Translations under genes and position numbers: made by a program
The notes under the pieces: model-generated
What the model was told of the DNA's origin: nothing
Seen by the model: only the letters and a program-made list of their open reading frames with translations
Databases searched by the model: none
In this document: in pieces, positions 1-8,008 of the stretch
How the letters are laid out: each line of letters opens with the position of its first letter
Numbering within the stretch: position 1 is the stretch's first letter
Assembly: GCA_003158855.1 (NCBI GenBank)
Contig: PMLJ01000014.1
Location: 17,048 to 81,047 of the forward strand
Source of the DNA: Acidimicrobiaceae bacterium
GTDB lineage: Bacteria; Actinomycetota; Acidimicrobiia; Acidimicrobiales; RAAP-2
Direction of reading: 5' to 3'
DNA: 64,000 nt

Positions 1-39
1 CGCCCCCCACGCCAGGGTGACCGCGTCGAGGCCGAGTAT

Positions 40-1071
40 GTGGACCGTCGACCCAGTCTGCCGCCTCGTGACCGCTACGTCTCGAAGCGTGACGCTGCAT
101 CATCGCGTCGTCCCGGAGCTCGGCCCGCATACCGTGAACGCGAGCTGACCCCCGAGGAGATCGAACGTAAGAAGGCCGACGCCTTCGGTCGCGACAAGGG
201 CTGGGGTGGCGTCGCGCGCAAGGGTGGTGCCAACATCAAGTCCACCGGCCAAGCAATGGAAACCACTGCGAGTGCCGGACGCACACCCGACCCGCTTTCA
301 CAGTGGGTCGAAGAGGTGCGCCCAACGAAGCAAGCACCCGAGGCGAAGGCCAAGCCAAGAGTCAAGTACGCACTCCCAGGGGACGTCGCCGCCGACGTCC
401 GCAAGGCATTCATCGGGTCCGCGTACATGCGCGAAAAGATGGTCATCACGCTCACGCGCGCCGCGGAGGCCTACGACCGCAAGCGCTACGAAGAGGCGCT
501 TCGACTCGGCCGGATCGTTTGTGACGCGACTCCTGGAGTGGCACCGGTCCGGGAATTGACCGGACTGGCTGCCTATCGTGCGGAGCGCTGGAGCATGGCG
601 AAGATCCACCTGCGCGCCCACTTCACCATTACTGGCGACCCCGAGCACCTGCCGCTCGTCATGGACTGCGATCGGGCGAACCATCGTTACCGCGCCGTTG
701 ATAAGGCCTTTGCCGAGCTCGAGGAGAGCGAGCCGACCGCCGAGGTCCTCGCGGAGGGCCGCATCGTCATGGCGTCGGCCCTGGCGGATCAGCAGAAGTA
801 CACCGAGGCCATTGAACTGCTGACGAAAGCCGGAGCGACCAAGCAGTTACGCAACCCGTCGTTCCGCCACGTTCGCCTCTGGTACGCACTCGCCGACATC
901 TTTGACCGTTCGGGCGACGCAGTGTCGGCGCGCGAACTGTTCGCCCGTGTCGTCATCGCCGAGCCCGACGCCTACGACGCCCAGGCCCGCCTCGCCGAGC
1001 TCGGTTCGACCATGCCGCGAAAGAACCGCAAGCGCCGCACGACCTCGGTCTCGAAGAAGAAGGTCGACTAG
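40..1071 (+). CDS. TPR-like protein with charged N-terminus (5' end uncertain)
   Basis: I do not recognise this 343-residue soluble protein as a named family. The first ~120 residues are low in complexity and rich in Arg, Lys, Glu and Pro. From about residue 120 to 325 it is helical with a tetratricopeptide-like cadence, for example AYDRKRYEEALRLGRI near 155, followed by repeated Ala/Leu helix pairs. It ends in a basic tail (RKNRKRRTT). TPR folds usually hold partner proteins, but no partner is evident. GTG at 40 is the first start codon, yet the frame is open back to base 1, so the true start may lie outside the window. Its TAG stop shares CTAG with a possible gene end on the other strand. 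Confidence 0.7.
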   Translation: MDRRPSLPPRDRYVSKRDAASSRRPGARPAYRERELTPEEIERKKADAFGRDKGWGGVARKGGANIKSTGQAMETTASAGRTPDPLSQWVEEVRPTKQAPEAKAKPRVKYALPGDVAADVRKAFIGSAYMREKMVITLTRAAEAYDRKRYEEALRLGRIVCDATPGVAPVRELTGLAAYRAERWSMAKIHLRAHFTITGDPEHLPLVMDCDRANHRYRAVDKAFAELEESEPTAEVLAEGRIVMASALADQQKYTEAIELLTKAGATKQLRNPSFRHVRLWYALADIFDRSGDAVSARELFARVVIAEPDAYDAQARLAELGSTMPRKNRKRRTTSVSKKKVD

Positions 1072-1209
1072 GCCCTCGAGGCCGGCGCGGCGTCGAGGAC
1101 CGCGTCATCGCCGTTTTTCAAGTTCGCTTGAGGAATCTCCATCAGGTGGGCGTACTCATCCGGTTCTTGGCGCGGTCCCAGAGGCTTTCGTCGGCTCCGA
1201 GGGCGACGC
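1068..1209 (-). pseudogene. possible frameshifted C-terminal tail of the DinB-like gene
   Basis: Downstream of the DinB-like stop the minus strand still looks coding, with strong G/C at third positions, but in two other frames. From 1209 to 1142 it reads LLSVALGADESLWDRAK. A one-base shift near 1160 then continues as EPDEYAHLMEIPQANLK and ends at a TAG at 1068-1070. A one-base shift in the six-base C run at 1223-1228 would join the first piece to the DinB frame. The terminal TAG shares CTAG with the facing gene, as several real convergent pairs here do. It could be a sequencing error, a decayed end or a separate small gene. Confidence 0.4.
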
Positions 1210-1794
1210 TCAGGAGGTCATGCCCCCCAAGCCCACCAGGGCCCGCGCGTGCTCTATCTCGCCCATGTGGCGAAGGCCATGCTGATAGACCCAGCACTCG
1301 AGGGCGTCGCTTCGCGTGATGCCGCTCTCACCGCCGACCCGGGCCGAGAACGTGCGTTCGATGCCGGGCCCGTAAGGATAGGGAACCACGATATCCGTGA
1401 AGGTCGCCGGCTCGATCGATGCCACGAAACCCTCGGTGGCGTGAAAGACCAAGCGTTGGAACTCGAGGAAGGCCCCGTAGTTGCCAATACGTTGCCCCAT
1501 CATCTCGCTGACGGACTTCGCCTTTCCGTGGTCGTCGACGGCCAAGCCCAACTGCTCCCTCCACGAATCATCGAACTGGGCGGCGGGCCCGCCGGCGAAG
1601 AGCAGACTCCCGTCCTCGATGAGCACCTGATGGACCAGGGAGAAGGCGATCGGCAGGGCGCTTTCGTGCGTGACCGTGTTGACCTGCTCCAGGGTCATCG
1701 TGGAGCAGGCCTCGTAGTAGAGCGAGTGCATGGCGCGCAGGCGCCGAAGAAGCGAAGATCGGTAGTGAACGTCCATCGGCCCAGTTTGACCCAT
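1210..1794 (-). CDS. DinB-like superfamily protein
   Basis: A 194-residue protein resembling the DinB/DUF664 four-helix family, which includes metal-dependent thiol-transferase-like and stress-related proteins. The support is the overall helical layout and the C-terminal GEIEHARALVGLGG, where DinB-type proteins usually place a metal-ligand histidine before a short last helix. The reaction and substrate cannot be told from sequence. No clear ribosome-binding site precedes the ATG at 1794; a second in-frame ATG at 1776 is an alternative start. The end is suspect because coding-like sequence continues in other frames down to 1068, so the protein may really be about 45 residues longer. Confidence 0.7.
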   Translation of the reverse strand: MGQTGPMDVHYRSSLLRRLRAMHSLYYEACSTMTLEQVNTVTHESALPIAFSLVHQVLIEDGSLLFAGGPAAQFDDSWREQLGLAVDDHGKAKSVSEMMGQRIGNYGAFLEFQRLVFHATEGFVASIEPATFTDIVVPYPYGPGIERTFSARVGGESGITRSDALECWVYQHGLRHMGEIEHARALVGLGGMTS

Positions 1795-1872
1795 CGCGAG
1801 AAGTGATGTCGGCCATCTTTCGCCACTGCGAGCCGAGTGGAAGTTCCCCCGGATCGATCGGAAGTTCTCTTG

Positions 1873-1878
1873 TAGGAT
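1873..1878 (+). promoter_or_regulatory. -10 element TAGGAT, leaderless start of the aldolase gene
   Basis: TAGGAT ends 6 nt before the ATG at 1885, and there is no Shine-Dalgarno sequence. This is the TAnnnT spacing of leaderless actinobacterial transcripts. Confidence 0.5.
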
Positions 1879-1884
1879 TCGCCC

Positions 1885-2934
1885 ATGGATACTGCCGCAC
1901 TCTTGGGCGACGAAGCGTCGTCCCTTCTAGACCACAAGGCCACCGCGTTCCCGAAGGAGTTGCTGATCCTGCCCGGTCCGGACTACTTGCAGGACGTCTG
2001 CACGCTGACCGACCGAACCCCGACAGTGCTGCGCAACCTTGGCACCCTCTATAACCACGGCCGCCTCGCGGGGACGGGGTACCTGTCGATCTTGCCGGTG
2101 GACCAAGGCATCGAGCACTCGGGCGCCGCCAGTTTCTCGCCGAATCCCGAGTATTTCGACCCGGCTCGGCTCTGCGACCTCGCGATCGCCGCGGACTGCA
2201 ACGCCATCGCCAGCACGCTCGGCACGCTCGGAGCGGTGTCACGGCGTTACGTGCACCGCATCCCGTTCATCGTGAAGATCAACCACAACGACCTCCTTCG
2301 CTACCCCAACACCTTCGACCAGCGGATGTTCGCGTCGGTCCGGCAGGCGGCCGACCTCGGCGCTGTTGGCGTCGGAGCGACAATCTACTTCGGCTCCGAA
2401 GGCTCAATTCGTCAGATCGAAGAGGTCTCCCAGGCCTTCGCCGAGGCCCATCGACTCGGCATGTTCACGGTGCTCTGGACGTACCTGCGAAACGACGCCT
2501 TCAAGACCCCCGAGGCGGACTACCACGTGAGCGCGGACCTCACGGGCCAGGCGAACCACCTGGGCGTCACCATCGAAGCGGACATCATCAAGCAGAAGCA
2601 GCCCGAGAACAATGGTGGCTACAACGCGCTTCACTTCGGAAAGACCAGTCCTCGCGTCTACTCGGAGTTAACGACCGACAACCCGATCGATCTCACTCGC
2701 TGGCAGGTCGTCAACTGCTACGCCGGGCGGATTGGACTGATCAATTCCGGAGGGGAATCGAAGGGGACGGGCGACCTGTCTGGCGCCGTGCGCACCGCCG
2801 TCATCAACAAGCGGGCCGGAGGACAGGGACTCATTGTCGGGCGCAAGGCCTTCCAGCGACCGATCGACGAGGGCGCGTCGATCGTGCATTCGGTCCAGGA
2901 TGTCTACCTCGACAACACGATCACCATCGCCTGA
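1885..2934 (+). CDS. fbaB: class I fructose-bisphosphate aldolase (DhnA/FbaB type)
   Basis: A 349-residue cytoplasmic enzyme that should cleave fructose-1,6-bisphosphate to glyceraldehyde-3-phosphate and dihydroxyacetone phosphate, or condense them. It belongs to the Schiff-base, metal-independent DhnA family: the N-terminal half has [15 protein letters not shown] and [14 protein letters not shown], the middle [13 protein letters not shown], and the C-terminal half the phosphate-loop-like segment [15 protein letters not shown] followed by [15 protein letters not shown]. Length fits the family. The gene stands alone after its own leaderless promoter; the transferase gene 16 bp downstream has a separate -10 element. 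Family assignment is firm, the sugar substrate is inferred. Confidence 0.9.
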   Translation: MDTAALLGDEASSLLDHKATAFPKELLILPGPDYLQDVCTLTDRTPTVLRNLGTLYNHGRLAGTGYLSILPVDQGIEHSGAASFSPNPEYFDPARLCDLAIAADCNAIASTLGTLGAVSRRYVHRIPFIVKINHNDLLRYPNTFDQRMFASVRQAADLGAVGVGATIYFGSEGSIRQIEEVSQAFAEAHRLGMFTVLWTYLRNDAFKTPEADYHVSADLTGQANHLGVTIEADIIKQKQPENNGGYNALHFGKTSPRVYSELTTDNPIDLTRWQVVNCYAGRIGLINSGGESKGTGDLSGAVRTAVINKRAGGQGLIVGRKAFQRPIDEGASIVHSVQDVYLDNTITIA

Positions 2935-2938
2935 GTAA

Positions 2939-2944
2939 TACGCT
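2939..2944 (+). promoter_or_regulatory. -10 element TACGCT, leaderless start
   Basis: TACGCT ends 6 nt before the ATG at 2951. It overlaps the end of the aldolase gene's stop region, so this short intergenic gap holds a promoter. Confidence 0.45.
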
Positions 2945-2950
2945 CGGTGC

Positions 2951-3562
2951 ATGGGTAACGAAGCAGTCGGCGACGCCGGATGGTTGACGTGGCCGAACCT
3001 CGTGACGTTGGTTCGCCTCGCGCTGCTGCCGGTGTTTCTCTGGCTGCTCTTCTCGACTGATCACCGCGCCATTGCGGCGTGGCTCCTGGCGTTCTTGGGC
3101 GCGACTGACTGGATCGACGGCCACTTGGCGCGCCGGCTCCATCAGGTCTCCAACGTGGGAAGGATTCTCGACCCGGTGGCGGACCGGTTACTCGTGATGG
3201 TCGGGCTCTTGGCGGTTGCATGCGCCGCCGGGGTGCCTTGGTGGTTCGCGCTCTGCACCCTCGCGCGAGAGATCATCGTCTCGGCCTTGACGCTCCTCCT
3301 GGCCGCGCTCGGGGCGGCTCGAATCGACGTCCTGTGGTGGGGCAAGGTTTCCACCTTTGCCCTGATGACGACGTTCCCGCTCTTCCTGCTCACCACGAAC
3401 CCGCATCACGCCACGCTCGCTTCCTGGCAGCACGTGGTGCGCGACGCCTGCTGGGCACTGGGGATCCTGGGGCTCTCGCTGTCCTGGCTGGTTCTGTTCG
3501 GCTACGTCAGGCCGGCACTCGCCGCGCTTCGGGCCGGGCGCCAAGGTCGAAGGATCTTGTAG
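2951..3562 (+). CDS. CDP-alcohol phosphatidyltransferase (PgsA-like)
   Basis: A 203-residue polytopic membrane enzyme of phospholipid synthesis, transferring a phosphatidyl group from CDP-diacylglycerol to an alcohol, probably glycerol-3-phosphate. The complete family signature is visible: D53, D56-G57, A60-R61, G70, D74 and D78 in the pattern DGxxAR(x8)GxxxDxxxD. About five or six hydrophobic segments surround it. The gene precedes gcvH, as pgsA2 lies a few genes before gcvH in M. tuberculosis. The exact acceptor alcohol cannot be fixed from sequence; phosphatidylglycerophosphate or cardiolipin synthesis are the likely alternatives. Confidence 0.9.
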   Translation: MGNEAVGDAGWLTWPNLVTLVRLALLPVFLWLLFSTDHRAIAAWLLAFLGATDWIDGHLARRLHQVSNVGRILDPVADRLLVMVGLLAVACAAGVPWWFALCTLAREIIVSALTLLLAALGAARIDVLWWGKVSTFALMTTFPLFLLTTNPHHATLASWQHVVRDACWALGILGLSLSWLVLFGYVRPALAALRAGRQGRRIL

Positions 3563-3567
3563 ATTTC

Positions 3568-3954
3568 ATGACTATGCAGATCCCCACCGACCTCCGATAT
3601 TCCAGCGACCACGAATGGGCCAAGGCGAGCGGCGACGTGGTGCGAATTGGCATCACCGACTACGCGCAAGACGCTCTCGGTGACGTCGTGTTCGTCGAGC
3701 TGCCGAAAGTGGGATCGTCCGTCAGCGCCGGAGGCACGCTGGGCGAGGTGGAGTCGACGAAGTCGGTATCGGAAATCTACGCGCCGGTTTCTGGAACAGT
3801 GAGCGCGGTAAACGACGCCCTCGCCTCATCACCCGAATCGGTGAATACCGATCCCTACGGCGCGGGCTGGATCTGCGAGATAACGACGAGCGACAGCGGC
3901 GACTACGACGGATTGCTCGACGCCGCGGGCTACCAAACCCTCACCAACAACTAG
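3568..3954 (+). CDS. gcvH: glycine cleavage system H protein
   Basis: A 128-residue lipoyl carrier protein that shuttles the aminomethyl group from the P protein to the T protein in glycine oxidation. The lipoylation site is Lys65 in VESTKSVSE, and the flanking DYAQDALGDVVFVELP and the C-terminal YDGLLDAAGYQ are typical GcvH segments. ATG 3568 gives MTMQIPTDL; ATG 3574 is an equally good start, with a TAGATT hexamer 8 nt before it. The reading frame is open further upstream, but that part is the shadow of the transferase gene. Its partners gcvT, gcvPA and gcvPB lie 10 kb downstream, so all four components of the complex except LpdA are in this window. Confidence 0.95.
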   Translation: MTMQIPTDLRYSSDHEWAKASGDVVRIGITDYAQDALGDVVFVELPKVGSSVSAGGTLGEVESTKSVSEIYAPVSGTVSAVNDALASSPESVNTDPYGAGWICEITTSDSGDYDGLLDAAGYQTLTNN

Positions 3955-3980
3955 CTCTGACGAGCGCCAGCAAATGTAAC

Positions 3981-3986
3981 TATTGT
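3981..3986 (+). promoter_or_regulatory. -10 element TATTGT, leaderless start of the FHA gene
   Basis: TATTGT ends 7 nt before the GTG at 3994. This spacing is the reason for choosing 3994 over the in-frame GTG at 3985, which lies inside the hexamer. Confidence 0.4.
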
Positions 3987-3993
3987 GAGTCCA

Positions 3994-4458
3994 GTGAACT
4001 GCCGTCGATGTGGGGAAATCCTCAACGCCAATGCCAACTTCTGTTGGTCGTGCGGAGCGCCGCAACATGACGCGACTTCGCCCGAGACGGTAGCGGTCCC
4101 GGTCGTCACCGCACCCGACTCTCCCTACACGAGCGTCGCCCAGGGCTCGAGCGGCGCGCACGGCGACGAGTTGGTCATCGCATCGGGACCCGAAGCGGGC
4201 AGCCCTATCCTCTTGAAGAACGAGGTGACCACCGCGGGACGCCACGAGGCGAGCGATCTGCTTCTCGACGACGTGTCGGTGTCGCGCCATCACGCAATCA
4301 TCACGCGCACCGCGAGCGGGCGCATCACGCTTCGCGATCTCAATTCCCTGAACGGCACGTACGTGAACGGAGCGCGCGTCGAGGAGACCACGCTGCACTC
4401 GGGTGACGAGGTTCAGATCGGCAAGTTCAAGCTGGTCTTCTGGGAGGCAACGCGATGA
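3994..4458 (+). CDS. zinc-ribbon + FHA domain protein (GarA position)
   Basis: A 154-residue protein with an N-terminal zinc ribbon (C3, C6, C17, C20 in MNCRRCG and FCWSCG), a flexible linker of ~40 residues and a C-terminal FHA domain. The FHA phosphothreonine-binding residues are present: GR at 82-83, SRHH at 97-100 and NG at 120-121. It lies between gcvH and a MerR gene, exactly where M. tuberculosis has GarA, an FHA regulator of 2-oxoglutarate and glutamate metabolism. The N-terminal ETTS phosphorylation motif of GarA is not obvious; SPETVAV in the linker is the nearest match. Function as a kinase-controlled metabolic switch is therefore inference from position. The stop overlaps the next start by 4 bp. 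Confidence 0.85.
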   Translation: MNCRRCGEILNANANFCWSCGAPQHDATSPETVAVPVVTAPDSPYTSVAQGSSGAHGDELVIASGPEAGSPILLKNEVTTAGRHEASDLLLDDVSVSRHHAIITRTASGRITLRDLNSLNGTYVNGARVEETTLHSGDEVQIGKFKLVFWEATR

Positions 4459-5249
4459 GCGTTAACCAGGGAACCATGCGAATCGGCGAGGTGCACACTC
4501 TTCTGCGCAAGGAGGTGCCCGACCTCGAACTCTCGAAGATTCGCTACTACGAGGACAAGGGCCTGGTGCAGCCATCGCGCAGCCGCAAGGGTTACCGGCT
4601 GTACTCGGAGAGGGACGTCGAGTGCCTGCGCGAAGCGATTCGCCTGGCTCAGGAAGAATTCGTGCCTCTTCGAGTGGTGCGCCTTCGACTCATCGAGCAG
4701 GGACTCTTGAAGGACGTCGCGGCACAGCCATCAACGCGTCATGCGGCGCGAAGCACCGCGGCGAGCGCGGTGTCGATCCCGGTGCCGTCACCCGCGGTGA
4801 CGGTGGTGACTGATCCTCCCACGCCGTCCGCATCGGAGTCGTCCGAGCCAGAGGTCCACGTGGCGAAGGGTCGGTTCCTCACGACGGCAGAGTTCTTGCA
4901 GGCCTGTGACCTCGAACCGGCTGCGGTCAATCAGCTGGTATCCATGGGGCTCCTGGTGCCGATCACCCAGGCCAACGAGACCGCATTCACGGAGTTCGAC
5001 CTTCGTATCGCCCAGAGTGCCGCGCCCCTCATCGAGCGTGGCGCGGATGTTCGCCTGCTCGGCGCGCTGCGCCGGGTGGTCGAGCGCGAGATCGGGATCC
5101 TCGAAGACCTCACCCAGCCGCTTCGCGACCAGGGGAGCGGTCTCAGCGCGGATGAGGCGCACGACGCCGCCGAGGCGGTGGCCCGCGAGGTGGGTGCCCT
5201 GCGTGGCGAACTCTTCAACAGGGCGCTGCGCGACTACTTGGGTCGCTGA
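4455..5249 (+). CDS. ftsR: MerR-family regulator, FtsR-like
   Basis: A 264-residue transcription regulator. Residues 8-78 form a MerR winged helix (MRIGEVHTLL, KIRYYEDKGLVQPSRSRKGYRLY). A Ser/Pro/Thr-rich linker follows, then a second helical domain (residues ~140-260) containing TAEFLQACDLEPAAVNQLVSMGLL, a second HTH-like segment. This architecture and the position after the FHA gene match Rv1828/FtsR, a regulator linked to ftsZ expression in Corynebacteriales. The start overlaps the FHA stop by 4 bp (ATGA), so the two are translationally coupled. The symbol rests on synteny and architecture, and no target site can be seen here. Confidence 0.85.
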   Translation: MSVNQGTMRIGEVHTLLRKEVPDLELSKIRYYEDKGLVQPSRSRKGYRLYSERDVECLREAIRLAQEEFVPLRVVRLRLIEQGLLKDVAAQPSTRHAARSTAASAVSIPVPSPAVTVVTDPPTPSASESSEPEVHVAKGRFLTTAEFLQACDLEPAAVNQLVSMGLLVPITQANETAFTEFDLRIAQSAAPLIERGADVRLLGALRRVVEREIGILEDLTQPLRDQGSGLSADEAHDAAEAVAREVGALRGELFNRALRDYLGR

Positions 5250-5276
5250 GACTGCCACTAATCCGCCGGCGGGGTC

Positions 5277-5282
5277 TAGGCT
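5277..5282 (+). promoter_or_regulatory. -10 element TAGGCT, leaderless start of the DUF151 gene
   Basis: TAGGCT ends 6 nt before the ATG at 5289, in the 39-bp gap after the MerR gene. Confidence 0.45.
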
Positions 5283-5288
5283 GGAAGC

Positions 5289-5795
5289 ATGGTTGAAGTA
5301 GTGCTTCGCGCAGTGAGGGTCGACGTTGGATCGTCGACGCCCTTGCTGCTTTTGGAAGAAGTAGGTGGACCGAGGGTGCTGCCGATATTCGTGGGCGCCC
5401 CCGAAGCGACGGCGATTGCCTACGCGCTGCAAAATGTCGAGACGCCCCGGCCAATGTCGCACGATCTGCTCGGCAACGTCATAAAGGCCCTCGGTGCGCA
5501 GTTGTTCGCGGTGGAGATCACCGAGTTGGTGGACAACACTTTCTACGCGAATCTGAAGTTGCTGCGCGATCGCGTCGAAATAGACGTGAGTGCGCGCCCT
5601 AGCGACGCCGTCGCCCTGGCGCTGCGCGCCGGCGCTCCGATTCTGGTGAGCGACCAGCTGATGAACGAACAGGGCAAGGTGATGAGCCTCGACGACGAGG
5701 GTGATGAAACGGATCAGGAGCCGAACGAGGCGGAGTTGGTCGCAGAACTTCGTGACTTTCTCGACAACGTTCGTCCCGAGGACTTCAATCAGTGA
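5289..5795 (+). CDS. DUF151 bifunctional nuclease family protein
   Basis: A 168-residue protein of the DUF151 (BFN) family, whose plant members have DNase/RNase activity and whose Thermotoga member was solved as a structure. Visible hallmarks are LPIFVGAPEATAIAYAL near residue 40, the RP-x-x-HDLL segment near 55, and VSARPSDAVALALRAGAPI near 110. The C-terminal ~40 residues are acidic. In M. tuberculosis the homologue Rv1829 also follows the FtsR gene, so this is conserved context of unknown meaning. Its own cellular role is unproven. The stop overlaps the next gene's GTG start by 4 bp. Confidence 0.9.
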   Translation: MVEVVLRAVRVDVGSSTPLLLLEEVGGPRVLPIFVGAPEATAIAYALQNVETPRPMSHDLLGNVIKALGAQLFAVEITELVDNTFYANLKLLRDRVEIDVSARPSDAVALALRAGAPILVSDQLMNEQGKVMSLDDEGDETDQEPNEAELVAELRDFLDNVRPEDFNQ

Positions 5796-6370
5796 GTCGA
5801 GCGCTCAAACTGCTGGCGATCTTCGCCGCGTTCGTTGTCATCTTCACCCTCAGTCGCCACTCGACCGGTCCCTCAACGACGTCAACCTCCTCCACATCCA
5901 CGTCGAGCACGACGTCCACGTCGACGACGCTGAAGCCGGCCGCAACCACGTGCGCTGCCAACGACTTCAACGGCGACTTCAACCAGGGCCAGGGGGCCGC
6001 GGGAACGATCTTCGCGAGCATCCTGATAACGAAGACCACGAGCGGCACGTGCACGGTCGACGGCTATCCGTTGCTCACGCTGCAGGACAAGACCGGCGCG
6101 ATTCTCAAGTCGAGGATCCTCGACAAGAGCCCGGTGGAGTTCCCGACGAGCCAGGCGAACGAGCCGGCGCAACTGCTCACACTCCGAGACGGCTCGACGA
6201 TGTCGTTTTCGCTCGGCTACTCGGACGTTCCAGTCGGCACCGAGACGTGCGCGTCGGCGACGACGCTGAACGTTCAGTTCAAGACCGGTGGCCCCGTCAT
6301 CACGGTGAACCCCGCGTACCCGGTGCAGCCGTGCAATGCCGGAACCATCTGGGTCAGCCCGTTTTACTGA
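5792..6370 (+). CDS. membrane-anchored DUF4232-like protein
   Basis: A 192-residue exported protein. Residues ~5-20 form one hydrophobic segment that acts as a signal anchor, followed by a Ser/Thr linker (SSTSTSSTTSTSTT) and a C-terminal beta-rich domain resembling DUF4232: CAANDFNGDFNQGQGAAG, CTVDGYPLLTL and the closing QPCNAGTIWVSPF. Four Cys in the outer domain could form two disulfides. DUF4232 proteins are common secreted actinobacterial proteins without assigned function. GTG 5792 overlaps the DUF151 stop (GTGA), so the genes are co-transcribed. Confidence 0.75.
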   Translation: MSRALKLLAIFAAFVVIFTLSRHSTGPSTTSTSSTSTSSTTSTSTTLKPAATTCAANDFNGDFNQGQGAAGTIFASILITKTTSGTCTVDGYPLLTLQDKTGAILKSRILDKSPVEFPTSQANEPAQLLTLRDGSTMSFSLGYSDVPVGTETCASATTLNVQFKTGGPVITVNPAYPVQPCNAGTIWVSPFY

Positions 6371-6382
6371 TAGAGATCTAAG

Positions 6383-6396
6383 GTTTGGACCCGTAC
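6383..6396 (+). promoter_or_regulatory. motif shared upstream of both APC permease genes
   Basis: GTTTGGACCCGTAC occurs here, 106 bp before the permease start. A copy with one mismatch (GTTTGAACCCGTAC) lies at 26969-26982, upstream of the other APC permease. TTGGAC/TTGAAC resembles a -35 element, but no matching -10 was found, so an operator is equally possible. Confidence 0.3.
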
Positions 6397-6501
6397 TAGT
6401 CAGTAACTGGTCGGCGAATCATGTACGTTCTTGTTCAACGTTGCAAGTGACGCGACGGCGGTCCGGTAGCAAGGACGCCGGCATACTGATTTGGGGGTTG
6501 C

Positions 6502-7992
6502 ATGTCTGAAGGTTTCACGTCCGAATCGCTGGGAGCGAAAGTACCGCTCGTCAAAGGGGAACACGAGCGACTGCGTCAGGGTGTTCTAGGTCTCCTCGAC
6601 ATAGCAACCGCGACGATGGCGAACATTGGCCCGGCGATGAGTTTCTATTTCGGTTTTGGCTATTTGGCTTACACGGCTGGGCTTGCCTCGCCACTGACCA
6701 TCATCGCGGCGGGAATCGCAATTCTGTTCTTGGGCAATACTCTGTCCGAATTCACGAAGGTCATGCCGTCGACAGGTGGCTTCATCACCTTCATCGGCAA
6801 GACATTCGGTGCCCGCACCGGAGTCACTACCGCGCTCTTGACGGGTGCAGGCTACATCGCTGCCATGGCGTCGGTGATCGCCATCGTCGGCGGTTTCTTC
6901 CAGATGATCCTTCAGAATTACCACGTGGCTGGTTTGCAGAGCGTGCCGTGGATCATCTGGGTGCTGGTCTTCTTGGCCTTTGCTTCCTTCATGATGGTGC
7001 GAGGAATATCAATTTCGACCAGATTGGCCGGATTCTTCTTCGCCTTCGAGATGACGATCATGATCATCATCAGCCTCGTGTCTTTGATCAAGTTCCACAG
7101 TCATATCAATTTCACGCCGTTCGAGCCAAAGAATATTAAGGGTGGTTTCTCGGGCCTCGCCGCAGGCTTCCCGTTGGCGGTCTACCTGTTCATTGGGTGG
7201 GAGAATTCCGCGGCGCTGGCAGAGGAAACGACCGATCCGCGAAAGAATGTTCCGAAGGCAGTGTTCACCTCGATTCTGATCATGATCGTGGCTTACACGT
7301 TCTTCGCGTTCTCGACCGTTGTCGGATTCTCTGACAACGTCAACAAGCTGAGCAACCCAGCCATCATCCCGTTCTTGACGGTGGCGCGCGAGGTAGCCGT
7401 CGTCGCGCTGTTCTTTGCTTTCCTTGCTGGCATGACGTCGACGCTCGGTGCACTGATTGCCGGCACGAACTCGCAGGCTCGGTTGATCTTCAACGCCGGA
7501 CGTGAAGGTCTCCTGCCATCCTTCATTGGCCAGGTTCACGACAAGCGACGCACTCCCGTGAACGCCCTGTTCGTCTTCCTTGGACTGGGTCTCTTGATCA
7601 TTGGTGTGTGGGGACTTGGCCACATCCTTGGCGGACACTCGACGTCGGGGAGCATGAGTGCTCTTACGATGTTCGTCGAATCATCAACGTTTGGAACCAT
7701 CTTGGTTCTTCTCGTCTACGGACTCAGCAACTTAGCGCTGCCGTTCTATTACAAGAAGCATCACCCGGACCTGTTCAATGCGTTCCGCCACGTCGTACTG
7801 CCTTTCCTCGGACTGGTGGTGATCTTGATTCCGCTCTACTACTTGGCCAAGCCGGGTCAGACTGCGCCGTTCAGCTGGTACCCCTACATCGCGCTCGGCG
7901 TGGTGGCTCTGGCAGTGGTCTATGCATTTGTGCTGGTAGCTCGTGATCCAGCCATTGGTGACCGTGTCGGATCAATTGTCGCCGACGAGTAA
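6502..7992 (+). CDS. APC-family amino acid/amine permease
   Basis: A 496-residue inner-membrane transporter of the amino acid-polyamine-organocation superfamily with about 12 hydrophobic helices. Family features are the N-terminal IATATMANIGPAMSFYF segment, where APC proteins break helix 1 for substrate binding, and the E-x-T motif AALAEETTDPRKNVPKAV after helix 6. ATG 6502 follows a GGGGGTT Shine-Dalgarno. The 131-bp leader contains an imperfect hairpin (GGCGgTCC pairing with GGACGCC at about 6459-6480). The gene uses more A/T-ending codons than its neighbours. The substrate cannot be read from sequence; a second APC permease lies at 27 kb. Confidence 0.88.
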   Translation: MSEGFTSESLGAKVPLVKGEHERLRQGVLGLLDIATATMANIGPAMSFYFGFGYLAYTAGLASPLTIIAAGIAILFLGNTLSEFTKVMPSTGGFITFIGKTFGARTGVTTALLTGAGYIAAMASVIAIVGGFFQMILQNYHVAGLQSVPWIIWVLVFLAFASFMMVRGISISTRLAGFFFAFEMTIMIIISLVSLIKFHSHINFTPFEPKNIKGGFSGLAAGFPLAVYLFIGWENSAALAEETTDPRKNVPKAVFTSILIMIVAYTFFAFSTVVGFSDNVNKLSNPAIIPFLTVAREVAVVALFFAFLAGMTSTLGALIAGTNSQARLIFNAGREGLLPSFIGQVHDKRRTPVNALFVFLGLGLLIIGVWGLGHILGGHSTSGSMSALTMFVESSTFGTILVLLVYGLSNLALPFYYKKHHPDLFNAFRHVVLPFLGLVVILIPLYYLAKPGQTAPFSWYPYIALGVVALAVVYAFVLVARDPAIGDRVGSIVADE

Positions 7993-8008
7993 CGCTTCCC
8001 GGCGGCAT

